Assembly: GCA_964344255.1 (NCBI GenBank)
Contig: CAYFMQ010000015.1
Location: forward strand, 1 to 64,000
From: JAJFIE01 sp964344255
GTDB lineage: Bacteria > Pseudomonadota > Alphaproteobacteria > Rhodospirillales > Casp-alpha2
Reading direction: 5' to 3'
DNA: 64,000 bases
Shown: one piece after another, positions 1 through 8,722 of the stretch
How the letters are laid out: every line of letters begins with the position of its first letter
Position numbering within the stretch: position 1 is the stretch's first letter
Notes under the pieces: model-generated
Seen by the model: the letters and a program-made list of their open reading frames with translations, nothing else
What the model was told of the DNA's origin: nothing
The model's database searches: none
Translations under genes and position numbers: made by a program

Positions 1-61
1 GGCTCGAACTGCCGACATCCACGGTGTAAACGTGGCGCTCTACCAACTGAGCTAATCGCCC
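1..61 (-). tRNA. tRNA-Val(TAC), 3' end cut by the window edge
   Basis: Read on the minus strand, the sequence has a GGGCGAT acceptor arm starting at 61, a GCTC/GAGC D-stem, and an anticodon stem CCACG/CGTGG around loop TTTACAC. The anticodon is TAC, which reads valine GTA codons. The T-loop begins (TTCGAGC) but the 3' acceptor half lies before base 1. It sits downstream of HU on the same strand, beyond the HU terminator, so it is probably a separate transcription unit. Confidence 0.9.
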
Positions 62-150
62 CCCGACGTCCCCTCAATCTGCGATACGAAACGCGAAAAA
101 ACAAGCCCCGGATTACGAAAGATTTGCTTGATATTTAAAAATTTTTTCAG

Positions 151-186
151 AAAAAAACCGGCTGCCTGATGAACGGCAGCCGGTTT
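151..186 (-). terminator. Rho-independent terminator of the HU gene
   Basis: A perfect 12-bp inverted repeat (155-166 with 175-186, arm AAACCGGCTGCC) with an 8-base loop is followed on the minus strand by a run of seven T. It lies 22 bases past the HU stop codon. Confidence 0.9.
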
Positions 187-208
187 GATTTTCAAGAACG
201 CAAAACGT

Positions 209-484
209 CTATCTGTTGACGGCGTCCTTCAGGCCCTTACCGGCCTTGAACTTAGGCTGCTTTGAAGCAGCGATCTGGATGGCTTCGCCGGTCCGCGGGT
301 TGCGGCCGGTCGTTGCGGCACGGTGCGCTACGCTGAAAGTGCCAAAGCCGACGAGACGAACTTCGGTGCCACCTGTCAGTGAGCCCGTGATAGAATCGAA
401 AACAGCATCAACGGCTTTCGCGGCGTCTGCTTTGGAGAGACCGGCACTGCTTGCGACGGCTGCTACTAGATCATTCTTGTTCAA
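209..484 (-). CDS. hupB: DNA-binding protein HU
   Basis: A 91-residue HU/IHF-family nucleoid protein that binds and bends DNA without strict sequence preference. The N-terminal helical dimerisation part (MNKNDLVAAVASSAG) is followed by the beta-arm with the family motif GRNPRTGEAI at about 60-69, and a basic C-terminus. It is full length for the family. The start is a TTG codon (482-484) preceded by an AGGGGGT ribosome site; no better start is in frame. HU directly downstream of lon is a common proteobacterial arrangement. It has its own promoter-like sequence and a strong terminator, so it is probably monocistronic. Confidence 0.95.
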   Translation of the reverse strand: MNKNDLVAAVASSAGLSKADAAKAVDAVFDSITGSLTGGTEVRLVGFGTFSVAHRAATTGRNPRTGEAIQIAASKQPKFKAGKGLKDAVNR

Positions 485-556
485 TGGAAGACCCCCTTTT
501 TTAAAGTCTAAGAAGGATTAAAAAAAACTGATATACCCGTTTTCCGGGGTGCGACG

Positions 557-586
557 AGTCTACGGGCTGGGGGAACAACGCGTCAA
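557..586 (-). promoter_or_regulatory. Candidate housekeeping promoter of hupB
   Basis: On the minus strand TTGACG (581-586) and TAGACT (557-562) are separated by 18 bases, close to the sigma-70 consensus. This predicts a leader of about 65 bases before the TTG start of HU. It lies between the lon terminator and HU, supporting independent transcription. The call is pattern-based only. Confidence 0.5.
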
Positions 587-660
587 AGAAAAACCATGAG
601 AAATCTGTTTTTTTCCCAGAATTCTGCGCTTTTCAGGGGGTTAGAGGGTAGTTTAGCATG

Positions 661-700
661 AAAAAATACCCTCTCCGGAGTGTGCCGGAGAGGGTATTTT
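661..700 (-). terminator. Rho-independent terminator of lon
   Basis: A perfect 16-bp inverted repeat (663-678 with 685-700) has a 6-base loop. The stem is GC-rich in the middle with AAAA/TTTT at the base, and on the minus strand further T residues follow. It lies 40 bases past the lon stop and separates lon from HU. Confidence 0.92.
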
Positions 701-739
701 GCAAAAAACCGACTTTAGCGATTCGCAAACAGACCTGAA

Positions 740-3157
740 TCAGTGGCGAACCAGACCGGATTCGGCGTCGTCTTCCTCCGTCTGAGACGACCCGATTCCC
801 TCGTTTTCGGCTGCTTCTTCATCCCATTCGACGGGCGTCAGGGGATGCAGCAAAGCTTCTTCGAGAACCTGATCCACGTCGGAGACAGGGATAATCTTCA
901 GGCCTTTTTTCACGTTGTCCGGAATTTCCGCCAGGTCTTTCTTGTTGTCCTCGGGGATAAGCACCTTGGTGATGCCGCCGCGGTGGGCTGCTAGCAGCTT
1001 TTCCTTCAATCCGCCGATGGGCAGCACCCTGCCCCGAAGCGTGATCTCGCCCGTCATGGCGACTTCCTTGCGCACAGGGATTCCGGTGAGCACGGAAACG
1101 ATGGATGTCACCATGCCGACGCCGGCGGAAGGCCCGTCTTTCGGTGTTGCGCCTTCGGGAACGTGGACATGAATATCCTTCTTGTCGAACATAGGCGGAA
1201 TAATGCCGAATTCGGTCGATCGCGCATGAACCAGGGACCGCGCGGCCTGAATTGATTCCGTCATCACATCGCCCAGTTTACCGGTGATGGTCATCTTGCC
1301 CTTGCCCGGCACCATGACGGCTTCGATGGACAGCAATTCACCGCCCACTTCCGTCCAGGCCAGGCCGGTCGTAACGCCAACGAGATTGTCCGTTTCGGCC
1401 TCGCCGAAGCGGTATTTCTTGACGCCGAGGTACTTTTCCAGATTCCGCTTGGTTACATTGACCGCCTCGGCATCTCCCATGAGGATTTCCTTGATCGCCT
1501 TGCGAGTCAGATTGGCCAGTTCGCGCTCGAGGTTACGCACGCCGGATTCACGGGTGTAGTAACGGATGATGTCGCTGATCGCCGAATCGGAGATGGTCCA
1601 CTCTTCCGCTTTCAGTCCGTGGGCCTCAACCTGCTTCGGTATCAGGTGGCGCTTGGCGATCTCCACCTTCTCCTGCTCGGTATAACCGGCAAGGCGGATA
1701 ATCTCCATGCGGTCGAGCAAGGGGCCCGGCATGTTCATGGTGTTGGCCGTGGTCACGAACATGACGTCGGACAGGTCGTAGTCGACTTCAAGATAGTGAT
1801 CATTAAACGTTGAGTTCTGTTCAGGATCGAGAACCTCAAGCAGGGCCGAAGCCGGGTCGCCCCGCCAGTCATTACCCATCTTGTCCACTTCATCGAGCAG
1901 GAACAGCGGGTTGGAGGATTTGGCCTTTTTCATGCCCTGGACGACCTTGCCGGGCATGGAGCCGATATAGGTCCGGCGGTGCCCCCGTATTTCCGATTCA
2001 TCGCGAACGCCGCCAAGGGACATTCTGACAAAATTACGTCCCGTGGACCGGGCGATGGACTTGCCGAGTGACGTCTTGCCGACGCCCGGCGGGCCGACCA
2101 GGCAAAGAATGGGGCCTTTCAGCTTCTTGGTGCGCTGCTGGACGGCCAGGTACTCAAGGATACGTTCCTTGACCTTTTCCAGCCCATAGTGGTCCTTATC
2201 CAGGATTTCCTGGGCCTCGCGGATATCCTTCTTGATCCGGCTGCGCTTTTTCCACGGAATGGAGAGCATCCAGTCGAGATAATTGCGGACAACCGTCGCT
2301 TCGGCCGACATCGGGCTCATGGATTTGAGTTTTTTCAGCTCGGCCAGGCACTTTTCCTTGGCTTCCTTGGACAGTTTCGTCTGCTCGATCTTCTCTTCCA
2401 ACTCAGCCGATTCATCCCGACCGTCTTCGCCCTCGCCCAACTCCTTCTGAATGGCCTTCATCTGCTCGTTCAGATAGTACTCGCGCTGGGTTTTCTCCAT
2501 TTGGCGTTTGACGCGGTTGCGGATCTTCTTTTCGACCTGAAGCACGCCAATTTCCGATTCCATGAAGGAATAAACCCTTTCCAGGCGTTCGGTGATGGTT
2601 TCGGTTTCCAGGAGTTCCTGTTTTTCGGAAATCTTCAGGGCGAGATGCGATGCCACGGTATCAGCCAGCTTGCTCGGATCATCAATTTGATTAATAGAAA
2701 CAAGGGCTTCTGGTGATGTCTTCTTGTTTAACTTTATATATTGCTCGAACTGGGTCACGACGGAACGCGAAAGCGCATCCTGTTCCTGGCTGTCATCGCC
2801 GTCCTCTTCCATGGGAACGGCTTCGGCCTGGAAGAAATCCGTGTTTTCCGCATAGCCGACAATTTTCGCCCGTTGGGTCCCTTCCACCAGCACCTTGACG
2901 GTGCCATCGGGCAGTTTGAGCAACTGGAGAACGGTGGAAATTGTACCCACCGTGTAGATGTCATCGGCTTCAGGGTCGTCCTGCGTGGCGTTTTTCTGCG
3001 CCACAAGCAGGATCTGCTTGTCATCCTTCATGACATCTTCAAGCGCACGAACGGATTTTTCACGGCCGACGAACAGCGGAACGATCATGTGCGGGAAAAC
3101 CACAATGTCACGAAGAGGGAGAACGGGATAGATGTTGCTTGCGGGGATCATCGTCAT
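740..3157 (-). CDS. lon: ATP-dependent protease Lon
   Basis: An 805-residue cytoplasmic AAA+ serine protease that degrades misfolded and regulatory proteins. An N-terminal LON substrate-binding domain (starting YPVLPLRDIVVFP) and a coiled region rich in Glu/Lys (about 190-270) precede the AAA+ module with Walker A GPPGVGKT (about 355) and Walker B FLLDEVDKM. The C-terminal protease domain has the catalytic serine in PKDGPSAGVGM and the catalytic lysine further on (GGLKEKLLAA). The length is typical; the last 25 or so residues are acidic and poorly conserved. It heads a protease/chaperone group (lon, clpX, clpP, tig) on one strand, and its own terminator follows. Confidence 0.98.
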   Translation of the reverse strand: MTMIPASNIYPVLPLRDIVVFPHMIVPLFVGREKSVRALEDVMKDDKQILLVAQKNATQDDPEADDIYTVGTISTVLQLLKLPDGTVKVLVEGTQRAKIVGYAENTDFFQAEAVPMEEDGDDSQEQDALSRSVVTQFEQYIKLNKKTSPEALVSINQIDDPSKLADTVASHLALKISEKQELLETETITERLERVYSFMESEIGVLQVEKKIRNRVKRQMEKTQREYYLNEQMKAIQKELGEGEDGRDESAELEEKIEQTKLSKEAKEKCLAELKKLKSMSPMSAEATVVRNYLDWMLSIPWKKRSRIKKDIREAQEILDKDHYGLEKVKERILEYLAVQQRTKKLKGPILCLVGPPGVGKTSLGKSIARSTGRNFVRMSLGGVRDESEIRGHRRTYIGSMPGKVVQGMKKAKSSNPLFLLDEVDKMGNDWRGDPASALLEVLDPEQNSTFNDHYLEVDYDLSDVMFVTTANTMNMPGPLLDRMEIIRLAGYTEQEKVEIAKRHLIPKQVEAHGLKAEEWTISDSAISDIIRYYTRESGVRNLERELANLTRKAIKEILMGDAEAVNVTKRNLEKYLGVKKYRFGEAETDNLVGVTTGLAWTEVGGELLSIEAVMVPGKGKMTITGKLGDVMTESIQAARSLVHARSTEFGIIPPMFDKKDIHVHVPEGATPKDGPSAGVGMVTSIVSVLTGIPVRKEVAMTGEITLRGRVLPIGGLKEKLLAAHRGGITKVLIPEDNKKDLAEIPDNVKKGLKIIPVSDVDQVLEEALLHPLTPVEWDEEAAENEGIGSSQTEEDDAESGLVRH

Positions 3158-3257
3158 GGGAGTTCAGAAATTCCATATTAGGGGCAGGCGGAGACGCCAG
3201 CCGTATCAAAGCTGGCTTAAAGGTGGTTCGATTCGCTTGCTGATGCAAGTATCAAAA

Positions 3258-3285
3258 GGAAAAATCGTGCTTAGGGTCACGATTT
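3258..3285 (-). terminator. Rho-independent terminator of clpX
   Basis: On the minus strand arms AAATCGTG (3278-3285) and CACGATTT (3262-3269) flank an 8-base loop, followed by TTCCTTTT. It lies 28 bases past the clpX stop and ahead of lon, so lon probably has its own promoter. Confidence 0.8.
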
Positions 3286-3313
3286 AACGCTTAAAAACCG
3301 TTTTTTGAGCGAT

Positions 3314-4579
3314 TTAGGCGATACTTTCGACGTCTTCCTGACGTTCGGAGTAGATATAAAGGGGTTTTGCGTTCTCTTCCGAGACTTCCCGGTTGATAAC
3401 AACCTCCTCAACGCCATCAAGACCGGGGAGGTCGAACATGGAATCCAGCAAAATGGTTTCCATGATGGACCGCAGGCCCCGGGCGCCGGTTTTACGCTCA
3501 ACGGCTTTCTCCGAAATGGCGTCGAGAGCGCCGTCGGTAAACGACAGCTTGACGTCTTCCATCTCGAATAGGCGCTGATACTGTTTGACCAGCGCATTCT
3601 TGGGCGTGGTCAGGATTTCGACCAGGGCGTCCTTGTCCAGATCTTCCAGGGTCGCAAGGACGGGCAGCCGGCCGACAAATTCCGGGATCAGGCCGAATTT
3701 AAGCAGGTCCTCCGGCTCGATATCGCGCAGGATGTCGCCCGTCTGGCGCTCATCTGCCGAGCGGACGTCGGCGCCAAAGCCGATGGATGTTCCCTTGCCT
3801 CTTTCGGAAATGATCTTGTCGAGGCCGGCGAACGCGCCACCGCACACGAACAGGATGTTTGTGGTGTCGACCTGCAGGAACTCTTGCTGCGGATGTTTGC
3901 GGCCGCCCTGTGGCGGAACGGAAGCGACGGTACCTTCCATGATCTTCAGCAAGGCCTGTTGCACGCCCTCGCCCGAAACGTCGCGGGTAATGGACGGGTT
4001 GTCTGATTTCCGGGAGATCTTGTCCACTTCGTCGATGTAGACAATGCCACGCTGGGCACGCTCAACATTGTAATCGGCGGCCTGTAGCAGCTTGAGAATG
4101 ATGTTTTCAACGTCTTCGCCCACGTAACCGGCTTCGGTCAGCGTCGTCGCGTCGGCCATGGTGAACGGAACGTCGAGGATTCGCGCCAGGGTCTGGGCCA
4201 GAAGCGTCTTGCCGCAACCGGTGGGGCCGATCAGCAGGATATTGGATTTCGCCAGTTCCACGTCGTTGGTTTTCTGGCCATGGCTCAGCCGTTTGTAGTG
4301 GTTGTGAACGGCGACGGAAAGCACGCGCTTGGCGTGGGCCTGTCCAATGACATAATCGTCCAGGACGGAATTGATATCTTGCGGCGAGGGAACGCCATCG
4401 CCGGATTTAACCAGACTTGTCTTGTGTTCTTCACGGATAATATCCATGCAGAGCTCGACGCATTCATCGCAGATGAACACGGTAGGCCCGGCGATCAGCT
4501 TGCGGACCTCGTGCTGGCTCTTTCCGCAGAACGAGCAGTACAAAGTATTTTTGGAATCGCTGCCGCTGTTCTTGCTCAT
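3314..4579 (-). CDS. clpX: ATP-dependent Clp protease ATP-binding subunit ClpX
   Basis: A 421-residue AAA+ unfoldase that feeds tagged substrates into ClpP. The N-terminal zinc-binding domain carries C15, C18, C37 and C40. The AAA+ core has Walker A GPTGCGKT (about 120), Walker B YIDEVDKI (about 185), the ClpP-docking IGF loop (IGFGADV, about 270) and the sensor-2 arginine in GARGLRSIMET (about 365). The length is normal for the family. It lies 184 bases downstream of clpP on the same strand, the usual clpP-clpX order, and ends at a clear terminator. Confidence 0.98.
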   Translation of the reverse strand: MSKNSGSDSKNTLYCSFCGKSQHEVRKLIAGPTVFICDECVELCMDIIREEHKTSLVKSGDGVPSPQDINSVLDDYVIGQAHAKRVLSVAVHNHYKRLSHGQKTNDVELAKSNILLIGPTGCGKTLLAQTLARILDVPFTMADATTLTEAGYVGEDVENIILKLLQAADYNVERAQRGIVYIDEVDKISRKSDNPSITRDVSGEGVQQALLKIMEGTVASVPPQGGRKHPQQEFLQVDTTNILFVCGGAFAGLDKIISERGKGTSIGFGADVRSADERQTGDILRDIEPEDLLKFGLIPEFVGRLPVLATLEDLDKDALVEILTTPKNALVKQYQRLFEMEDVKLSFTDGALDAISEKAVERKTGARGLRSIMETILLDSMFDLPGLDGVEEVVINREVSEENAKPLYIYSERQEDVESIA

Positions 4580-4763
4580 TGCTACTCCGTAAGAAAGACG
4601 AAACTTCTGCTACGCATGATAAACGTTGCTCAGGGGTGTGGACAAACCCTTTTATCCTTACCTCAGAAAACTCAACCTGAAGCCTTCACGGATATAGGGT
4701 TTTTTATTTCAGAAACAACTATCCGAAATATGAAGAAAACCGGTTAACGAACCCCTAAGAAAA

Positions 4764-5432
4764 TCAGTCGTCCGAAGAGCTGTCTTTTGTCTCGGAACCG
4801 CCGTTATCTTCGTCTTCGGGAACGGGACGTGATTCGACGACTTCGTCGATAAGTCCGAATTCCTTGGCGTCTTCGGGTTTCATGAACTTGTCGCGCTCCA
4901 GGGCTTCCTGGATGACGTCGACGTTCTGACCGGTGTGTTCGACGTAAATGTTGTTCAGCCGTTCGCGAAGTTCGAGAATCTCCCGGGCGTGGATTTCGAT
5001 ATCCGTCGCCTGGCCCTGGAAACCGCCCGAGGGCTGGTGCACCATGATCCGGGCGTTGGGAAGCGCATAACGCTTGCCGGGGGCGCCGGCGCACAACAGC
5101 AGCGAGCCCATGCTGGCCGCTTGGCCGATGCAGACGGTGGACACATCCGGGCGGATGTAGTTCATGGTGTCGTAAATGGCGAGGCCCGAGGTAACGATGC
5201 CGCCGGGGGAATTGATGTAGATGGCGATGTCCTTGGTTGGATTTTCCGATTCAAGGAACAGCAACTGGGCGCAGATCAGGCTCGCCATATGATCCTCGAC
5301 ACCGCCTGTGATGAAGATAATCCGCTCTTTCAGCAGACGCGAATAGATATCGTAGGCGCGCTCTCCCCTGTTGGTGGTTTCAACCACCATGGGAACGAGC
5401 GTGTTCATGTATGTGTCGATCGGGTCATTCAT
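4764..5432 (-). CDS. clpP: ATP-dependent Clp protease proteolytic subunit ClpP
   Basis: A 222-residue serine protease that forms the double-ring proteolytic chamber with ClpX or ClpA. The catalytic triad is S107 (GQAASMGS), H132 (MVHQPSGG) and D181 (RDKFM). It is slightly longer than typical ClpP because of an acidic, Ser/Asp-rich C-terminal tail of about 20 residues. It follows tig after 57 bases, so the tig-clpP-clpX order typical of proteobacteria is kept. Confidence 0.98.
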   Translation of the reverse strand: MNDPIDTYMNTLVPMVVETTNRGERAYDIYSRLLKERIIFITGGVEDHMASLICAQLLFLESENPTKDIAIYINSPGGIVTSGLAIYDTMNYIRPDVSTVCIGQAASMGSLLLCAGAPGKRYALPNARIMVHQPSGGFQGQATDIEIHAREILELRERLNNIYVEHTGQNVDVIQEALERDKFMKPEDAKEFGLIDEVVESRPVPEDEDNGGSETKDSSSDD

Positions 5433-5489
5433 CTTGTTTTCCCAAGCCGGTTAAGGCTCTCTCCATTCGAGTGTTTCGGCGGCAGATGA

Positions 5490-6956
5490 TCACTCAGCCT
5501 TTTTCTTGGCTGTTTTCTTCTTGGCTGGCGCCTTTTTCTTCGGTTTGTCGTCACCGGCGTCTTTTGCCGCTGCAGCCTTTTTCGTGGACTTCTTGGCCGT
5601 TTTCTTCGTTGTTTTCTTAGCCGGCTTTTTGGCCGTTTCTTCGGGTTCGGCCAACAACTCCTCCAGCGTGACGGTGCGGTCCTCGATCTTCGCCAGTTCA
5701 AGGATAAAGTCGATGACCTTGTCCTCATAGAGCGGCGCCGTCAGGGACTGCATAGCCTGCGGGTTGTTGCGGTAGAACTCGAGCACCTGCTGTTCCTGAC
5801 CCTGATAGCGTTGCGCTTCCTGGAACAGGCGCTGGTTGATCTCATCCTGGCCGAGCTGGATTTCGTTCAACCGGCCGACCTCGGAAAGCAGCAGACCGAG
5901 ACGGACCCGGCGCTCCGAGATTTCCTGGAAATCGGCCTTGTGCTCGTCGTCACTCTTGTCCTTGTCTTCGTCGTCCAGTTCACCGGCATCGCGGCTCTGT
6001 TCGTATTGCTGCCAGATGGCCTCGAACTCTTCCGTCGCCAGGGATTCGGGAACCTCGAAATCATGCAACTCGGAAAGCTCGTCGAGCAGGGCCCGTTTCA
6101 GGCGCATGCGGGCAACCTGCTGGAATTCGCGCTGGCGTTCCTCGTTGACGGCTTCGCGCAGATCTTTCAGGTTCTCCTTGCCGAACTTCTTGGCCAGTTC
6201 GTCATCGATGACGGCGGGCGTGGCTTCGTGGATTTCCTTTACCTCGACGGCGAAAACCGCGTCCTTGCCGGCCAGGTCGGTGGCGCCGTACTCTTCCGGG
6301 AAGGTAACGTTGACGTCAACGTTCGCGCCCGCCTTGACGCCGACAAGCTGGTCCTCGAAGCCGGGAATGAAGCTGCCGGAACCCAGTTCCAGATTGTAGT
6401 CCTCGGCGCTGCCGCCGGCGAACTCTTCGCCGTCTACCTTGCCGGTGAAGTTGATGACGAGGATATCGCCGTTCTTGCTCTTGCGGTCCGTGGTAATGGC
6501 CTCGGACGTCTTGTGCATGTCGGCCAGGCGTTCGATGGCTTCATCGAGTTCTTTCTCGTCAACGCCGACAACCATACGCTCCAGCTTGATTTTCGAGAAA
6601 TCGCAGGGCTCGATCTCCGGCATGACGTCGAATTCCATGGTGTATTCGAGATCACCGCCTTCTTCGAAGGACGTAACCTCGATTTTCGGCTGAGCCGCCG
6701 GACGCAGGCCGCGCTCGTTTATGGTCTGGAGCGAAGAGTCGTTGACCGCCTGTTCAAGAATTTCGCCGCGCAGCGACTCACCAAACCGCTTGCGCAGCAG
6801 GGAAACGGGAACCTTCCCCGGGCGGAAGCCAGGCATCTTTACCGTCTTGGCGTACTCTTCCAGTTTATACGTAATCTTGTCTTCGATCTCGGCGGCGTCT
6901 ACGGCAACCTTGAATTCGCGGCGCAGCCCTTCGATCTTGATCTCTTCTACCTGCAT
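5490..6956 (-). CDS. tig: Trigger factor with lysine-rich C-terminal extension
   Basis: A 488-residue ribosome-associated chaperone and peptidyl-prolyl isomerase. The N-terminal ribosome-binding signature GFRPGKVP is at 43-50, the FKBP-like PPIase domain at about 150-245 (GDILVINFTG, FIPGFEDQLVG), and the helical C-terminal cradle runs to about 435. Residues 436-488 form an Ala/Pro/Lys tail with repeated AKK/TKK units and about 21 lysines, resembling histone-H1-like tails and absent from the standard factor of about 430-450 residues. The reading frame is uninterrupted up to the stop, so this is not a frameshift artefact. It is first in the tig-clpP-clpX group. Confidence 0.97.
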   Translation of the reverse strand: MQVEEIKIEGLRREFKVAVDAAEIEDKITYKLEEYAKTVKMPGFRPGKVPVSLLRKRFGESLRGEILEQAVNDSSLQTINERGLRPAAQPKIEVTSFEEGGDLEYTMEFDVMPEIEPCDFSKIKLERMVVGVDEKELDEAIERLADMHKTSEAITTDRKSKNGDILVINFTGKVDGEEFAGGSAEDYNLELGSGSFIPGFEDQLVGVKAGANVDVNVTFPEEYGATDLAGKDAVFAVEVKEIHEATPAVIDDELAKKFGKENLKDLREAVNEERQREFQQVARMRLKRALLDELSELHDFEVPESLATEEFEAIWQQYEQSRDAGELDDEDKDKSDDEHKADFQEISERRVRLGLLLSEVGRLNEIQLGQDEINQRLFQEAQRYQGQEQQVLEFYRNNPQAMQSLTAPLYEDKVIDFILELAKIEDRTVTLEELLAEPEETAKKPAKKTTKKTAKKSTKKAAAAKDAGDDKPKKKAPAKKKTAKKKAE

Positions 6957-7030
6957 TGTTCCTCAGCCGATTTAATGGACGGAATGCCCGTTCTTTCGTT
7001 CACTCCGTCGCCTTTGAAAGTCCGTGAAAT

Positions 7031-7115
7031 TGGTGCGGGCGGAGGGACTTGAACCCCCACGGATTGCTCCACAGGTACCTAAAACCTGCGTGTCTACCAA
7101 TTCCACCACGCCCGC
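7031..7115 (-). tRNA. tRNA-Leu(TAG) with encoded CCA
   Basis: On the minus strand this 85-base class II tRNA begins GCGGGCG and ends CCGCCCGCACCA. The anticodon stem CAGGT/ACCTG closes loop TTTAGGT, anticodon TAG. The long variable arm is characteristic of tRNA-Leu, and the CCA end is encoded. It lies between the malonyl-CoA decarboxylase gene and tig. Confidence 0.96.
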
Positions 7116-7237
7116 TTTAACCGAATTCCGTGCGGGGGCGACACTCTAACCATTTAGCATGGCGTGTCAATTACGTCTCAGGGGGGCTTAAAACACCATT
7201 TCCGCGCATTTTGAAAGGCATTTTCTCAAGTTTTTTC

Positions 7238-8602
7238 TCAGTTTTTCATCAGGCCCCGAATGGATGACGATGCAGCAATGGTGCCGTCCGAGCTATAGGC
7301 TTCGTGATTGCCTTCGATCCGGTCCATTTTGTAGAGATAATTGATCATCATGCCGCAGGACTGCTCGATCCCCTTCTCCGATGTATCGCCCATCCAGTTG
7401 AGCCGCTCCATGCGCGCGCCGTTGGTGAGGTGAAAGTGCGCGACGGGATCGAGAGCCTTCGTTTCCCGGCGTTTTTCCTGCGTGAGGTACCGTACGCACA
7501 GACGCGTCAACGGGGCCTTCAGCGCGTCCGTCAAATCGTCTTTCTGCACAGCATCCCGTTCTGAATCGCTCAAAAGCCCCTCGCCTTCCTCTTTCAACGC
7601 CTTATCCAGCCAGGCGCGGAAGCCGGGGATAGGCGACAGGGTTGCGAAGGTCTTGATATGGGGGAATTCCAGGCTCAGTTCCTCGACGACCCGCTTGATC
7701 AGAAAATTGCCGAAACTGATTCCTGAGAGCCCCTTCTGGGCGTTGGAGATGGAATAGAATATGGCCGTATCGGCCGACGCGGGATCGATCACCGGCGCAT
7801 CGGGGTCCAGAAGGTCCTGTACATTTCCGGCGAGGCCGCTGACCAGGGCTACTTCGACGAAAATCAGCGGTTCTTCCGGCATGCGCGGGTGGAAGAAGGC
7901 GAAACAGCGGCGGTCCGATTCGAGCCGGTTCTTCAGGTCGTTCCAGTCGTTGATGGCGTGAACGGCCTCGTAGGCAATCAACTTTTCAAGCAACGAGGCG
8001 GAGGCGTTTTCCCAGGTGATCCGCCTGAGTTCCAGGAAACCCACATCGAACCAGCCGCTCAGCAAGCTCTTCAGGTCATCATCCAGTCCCTTCAGCGCGG
8101 TGTCGGTCTTCAGGAGCTTGAGCAGGTCAGAGCGCAAATCGACGAGGAACTTGACCCCTTCGGGAAGGGCGTTGAACTGGGTCAGCAGCTTGATGCGGGG
8201 CGCCGTCAGCAGCGTGCGGAGTTGCGCCTCAAGGGCGGCACTGTCACCACCCTTGCCCTCCTCGCCAGTTTCGGCGAGGCGGCTTGCACATTCCCGGATG
8301 GCGTCATGGTCGACGCAGAAGTTCCTGTTCAGGATATCCAGGAATTTCGCCTGCCCACCCGGATCAAGGGCCATGTAAACCCGGCCGAGCGCCGCTGCCT
8401 TGGCCCGGGCGGATACCTCGCCGCCTTTCTGCTCCAGGCATTCCTGCATCTGCTGGCGGACCCGGTCCATATCCTCGTCCGGCAGGCCGGGGCGCAGGCT
8501 GGCGGTGTCCGCGTCATATTCGCCGCCGGCAATGCGTTGCCAGGCGGAACGGGCTTTCCGCACGGTTCGGTCCAAAAGGGAATGGCTGGATGCTTTCGAC
8601 AC
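7238..8602 (-). CDS. Malonyl-CoA decarboxylase
   Basis: A 454-residue MCD-family enzyme (MatA/MLYCD type) that converts malonyl-CoA to acetyl-CoA and CO2. The N-terminal part is helical. The catalytic domain shows the family blocks SISNAQKGLSGISFGNFL with its conserved serine/asparagine region, and HFHLTNGARMERLNW with the conserved histidine, followed by GMMINYLYKMD. The start is a GTG at 8600-8602 with AGGA upstream. No matB (malonyl-CoA synthetase) or malonate transporter is adjacent, so the role may be malonyl-CoA turnover rather than malonate catabolism; that is inference. Confidence 0.92.
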   Translation of the reverse strand: MSKASSHSLLDRTVRKARSAWQRIAGGEYDADTASLRPGLPDEDMDRVRQQMQECLEQKGGEVSARAKAAALGRVYMALDPGGQAKFLDILNRNFCVDHDAIRECASRLAETGEEGKGGDSAALEAQLRTLLTAPRIKLLTQFNALPEGVKFLVDLRSDLLKLLKTDTALKGLDDDLKSLLSGWFDVGFLELRRITWENASASLLEKLIAYEAVHAINDWNDLKNRLESDRRCFAFFHPRMPEEPLIFVEVALVSGLAGNVQDLLDPDAPVIDPASADTAIFYSISNAQKGLSGISFGNFLIKRVVEELSLEFPHIKTFATLSPIPGFRAWLDKALKEEGEGLLSDSERDAVQKDDLTDALKAPLTRLCVRYLTQEKRRETKALDPVAHFHLTNGARMERLNWMGDTSEKGIEQSCGMMINYLYKMDRIEGNHEAYSSDGTIAASSSIRGLMKN

Positions 8603-8722
8603 GTTTCCTGTCCTGAACTCTCAAATTCTATCGAATTACTGATCTAGTCGGGTTGAACCGATTTTCACAGTCTGTTTTTGGGATTAGGCGCAAACTTAAC
8701 AAATACGTCACAGGGGCATAGC

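Noticed and set aside
3158..3250. Heat-shock (sigma-32) promoter of lon.
   Set aside because: CTTG-like -35 elements exist, but no properly spaced -10 element follows; too weak to list.
5811..7052. Long open frame on the plus strand over trigger factor (413 residues).
   Set aside because: It is antisense to tig, has low-complexity leucine/valine-rich sequence and no family resemblance; GC-rich codon use on the minus strand creates it.
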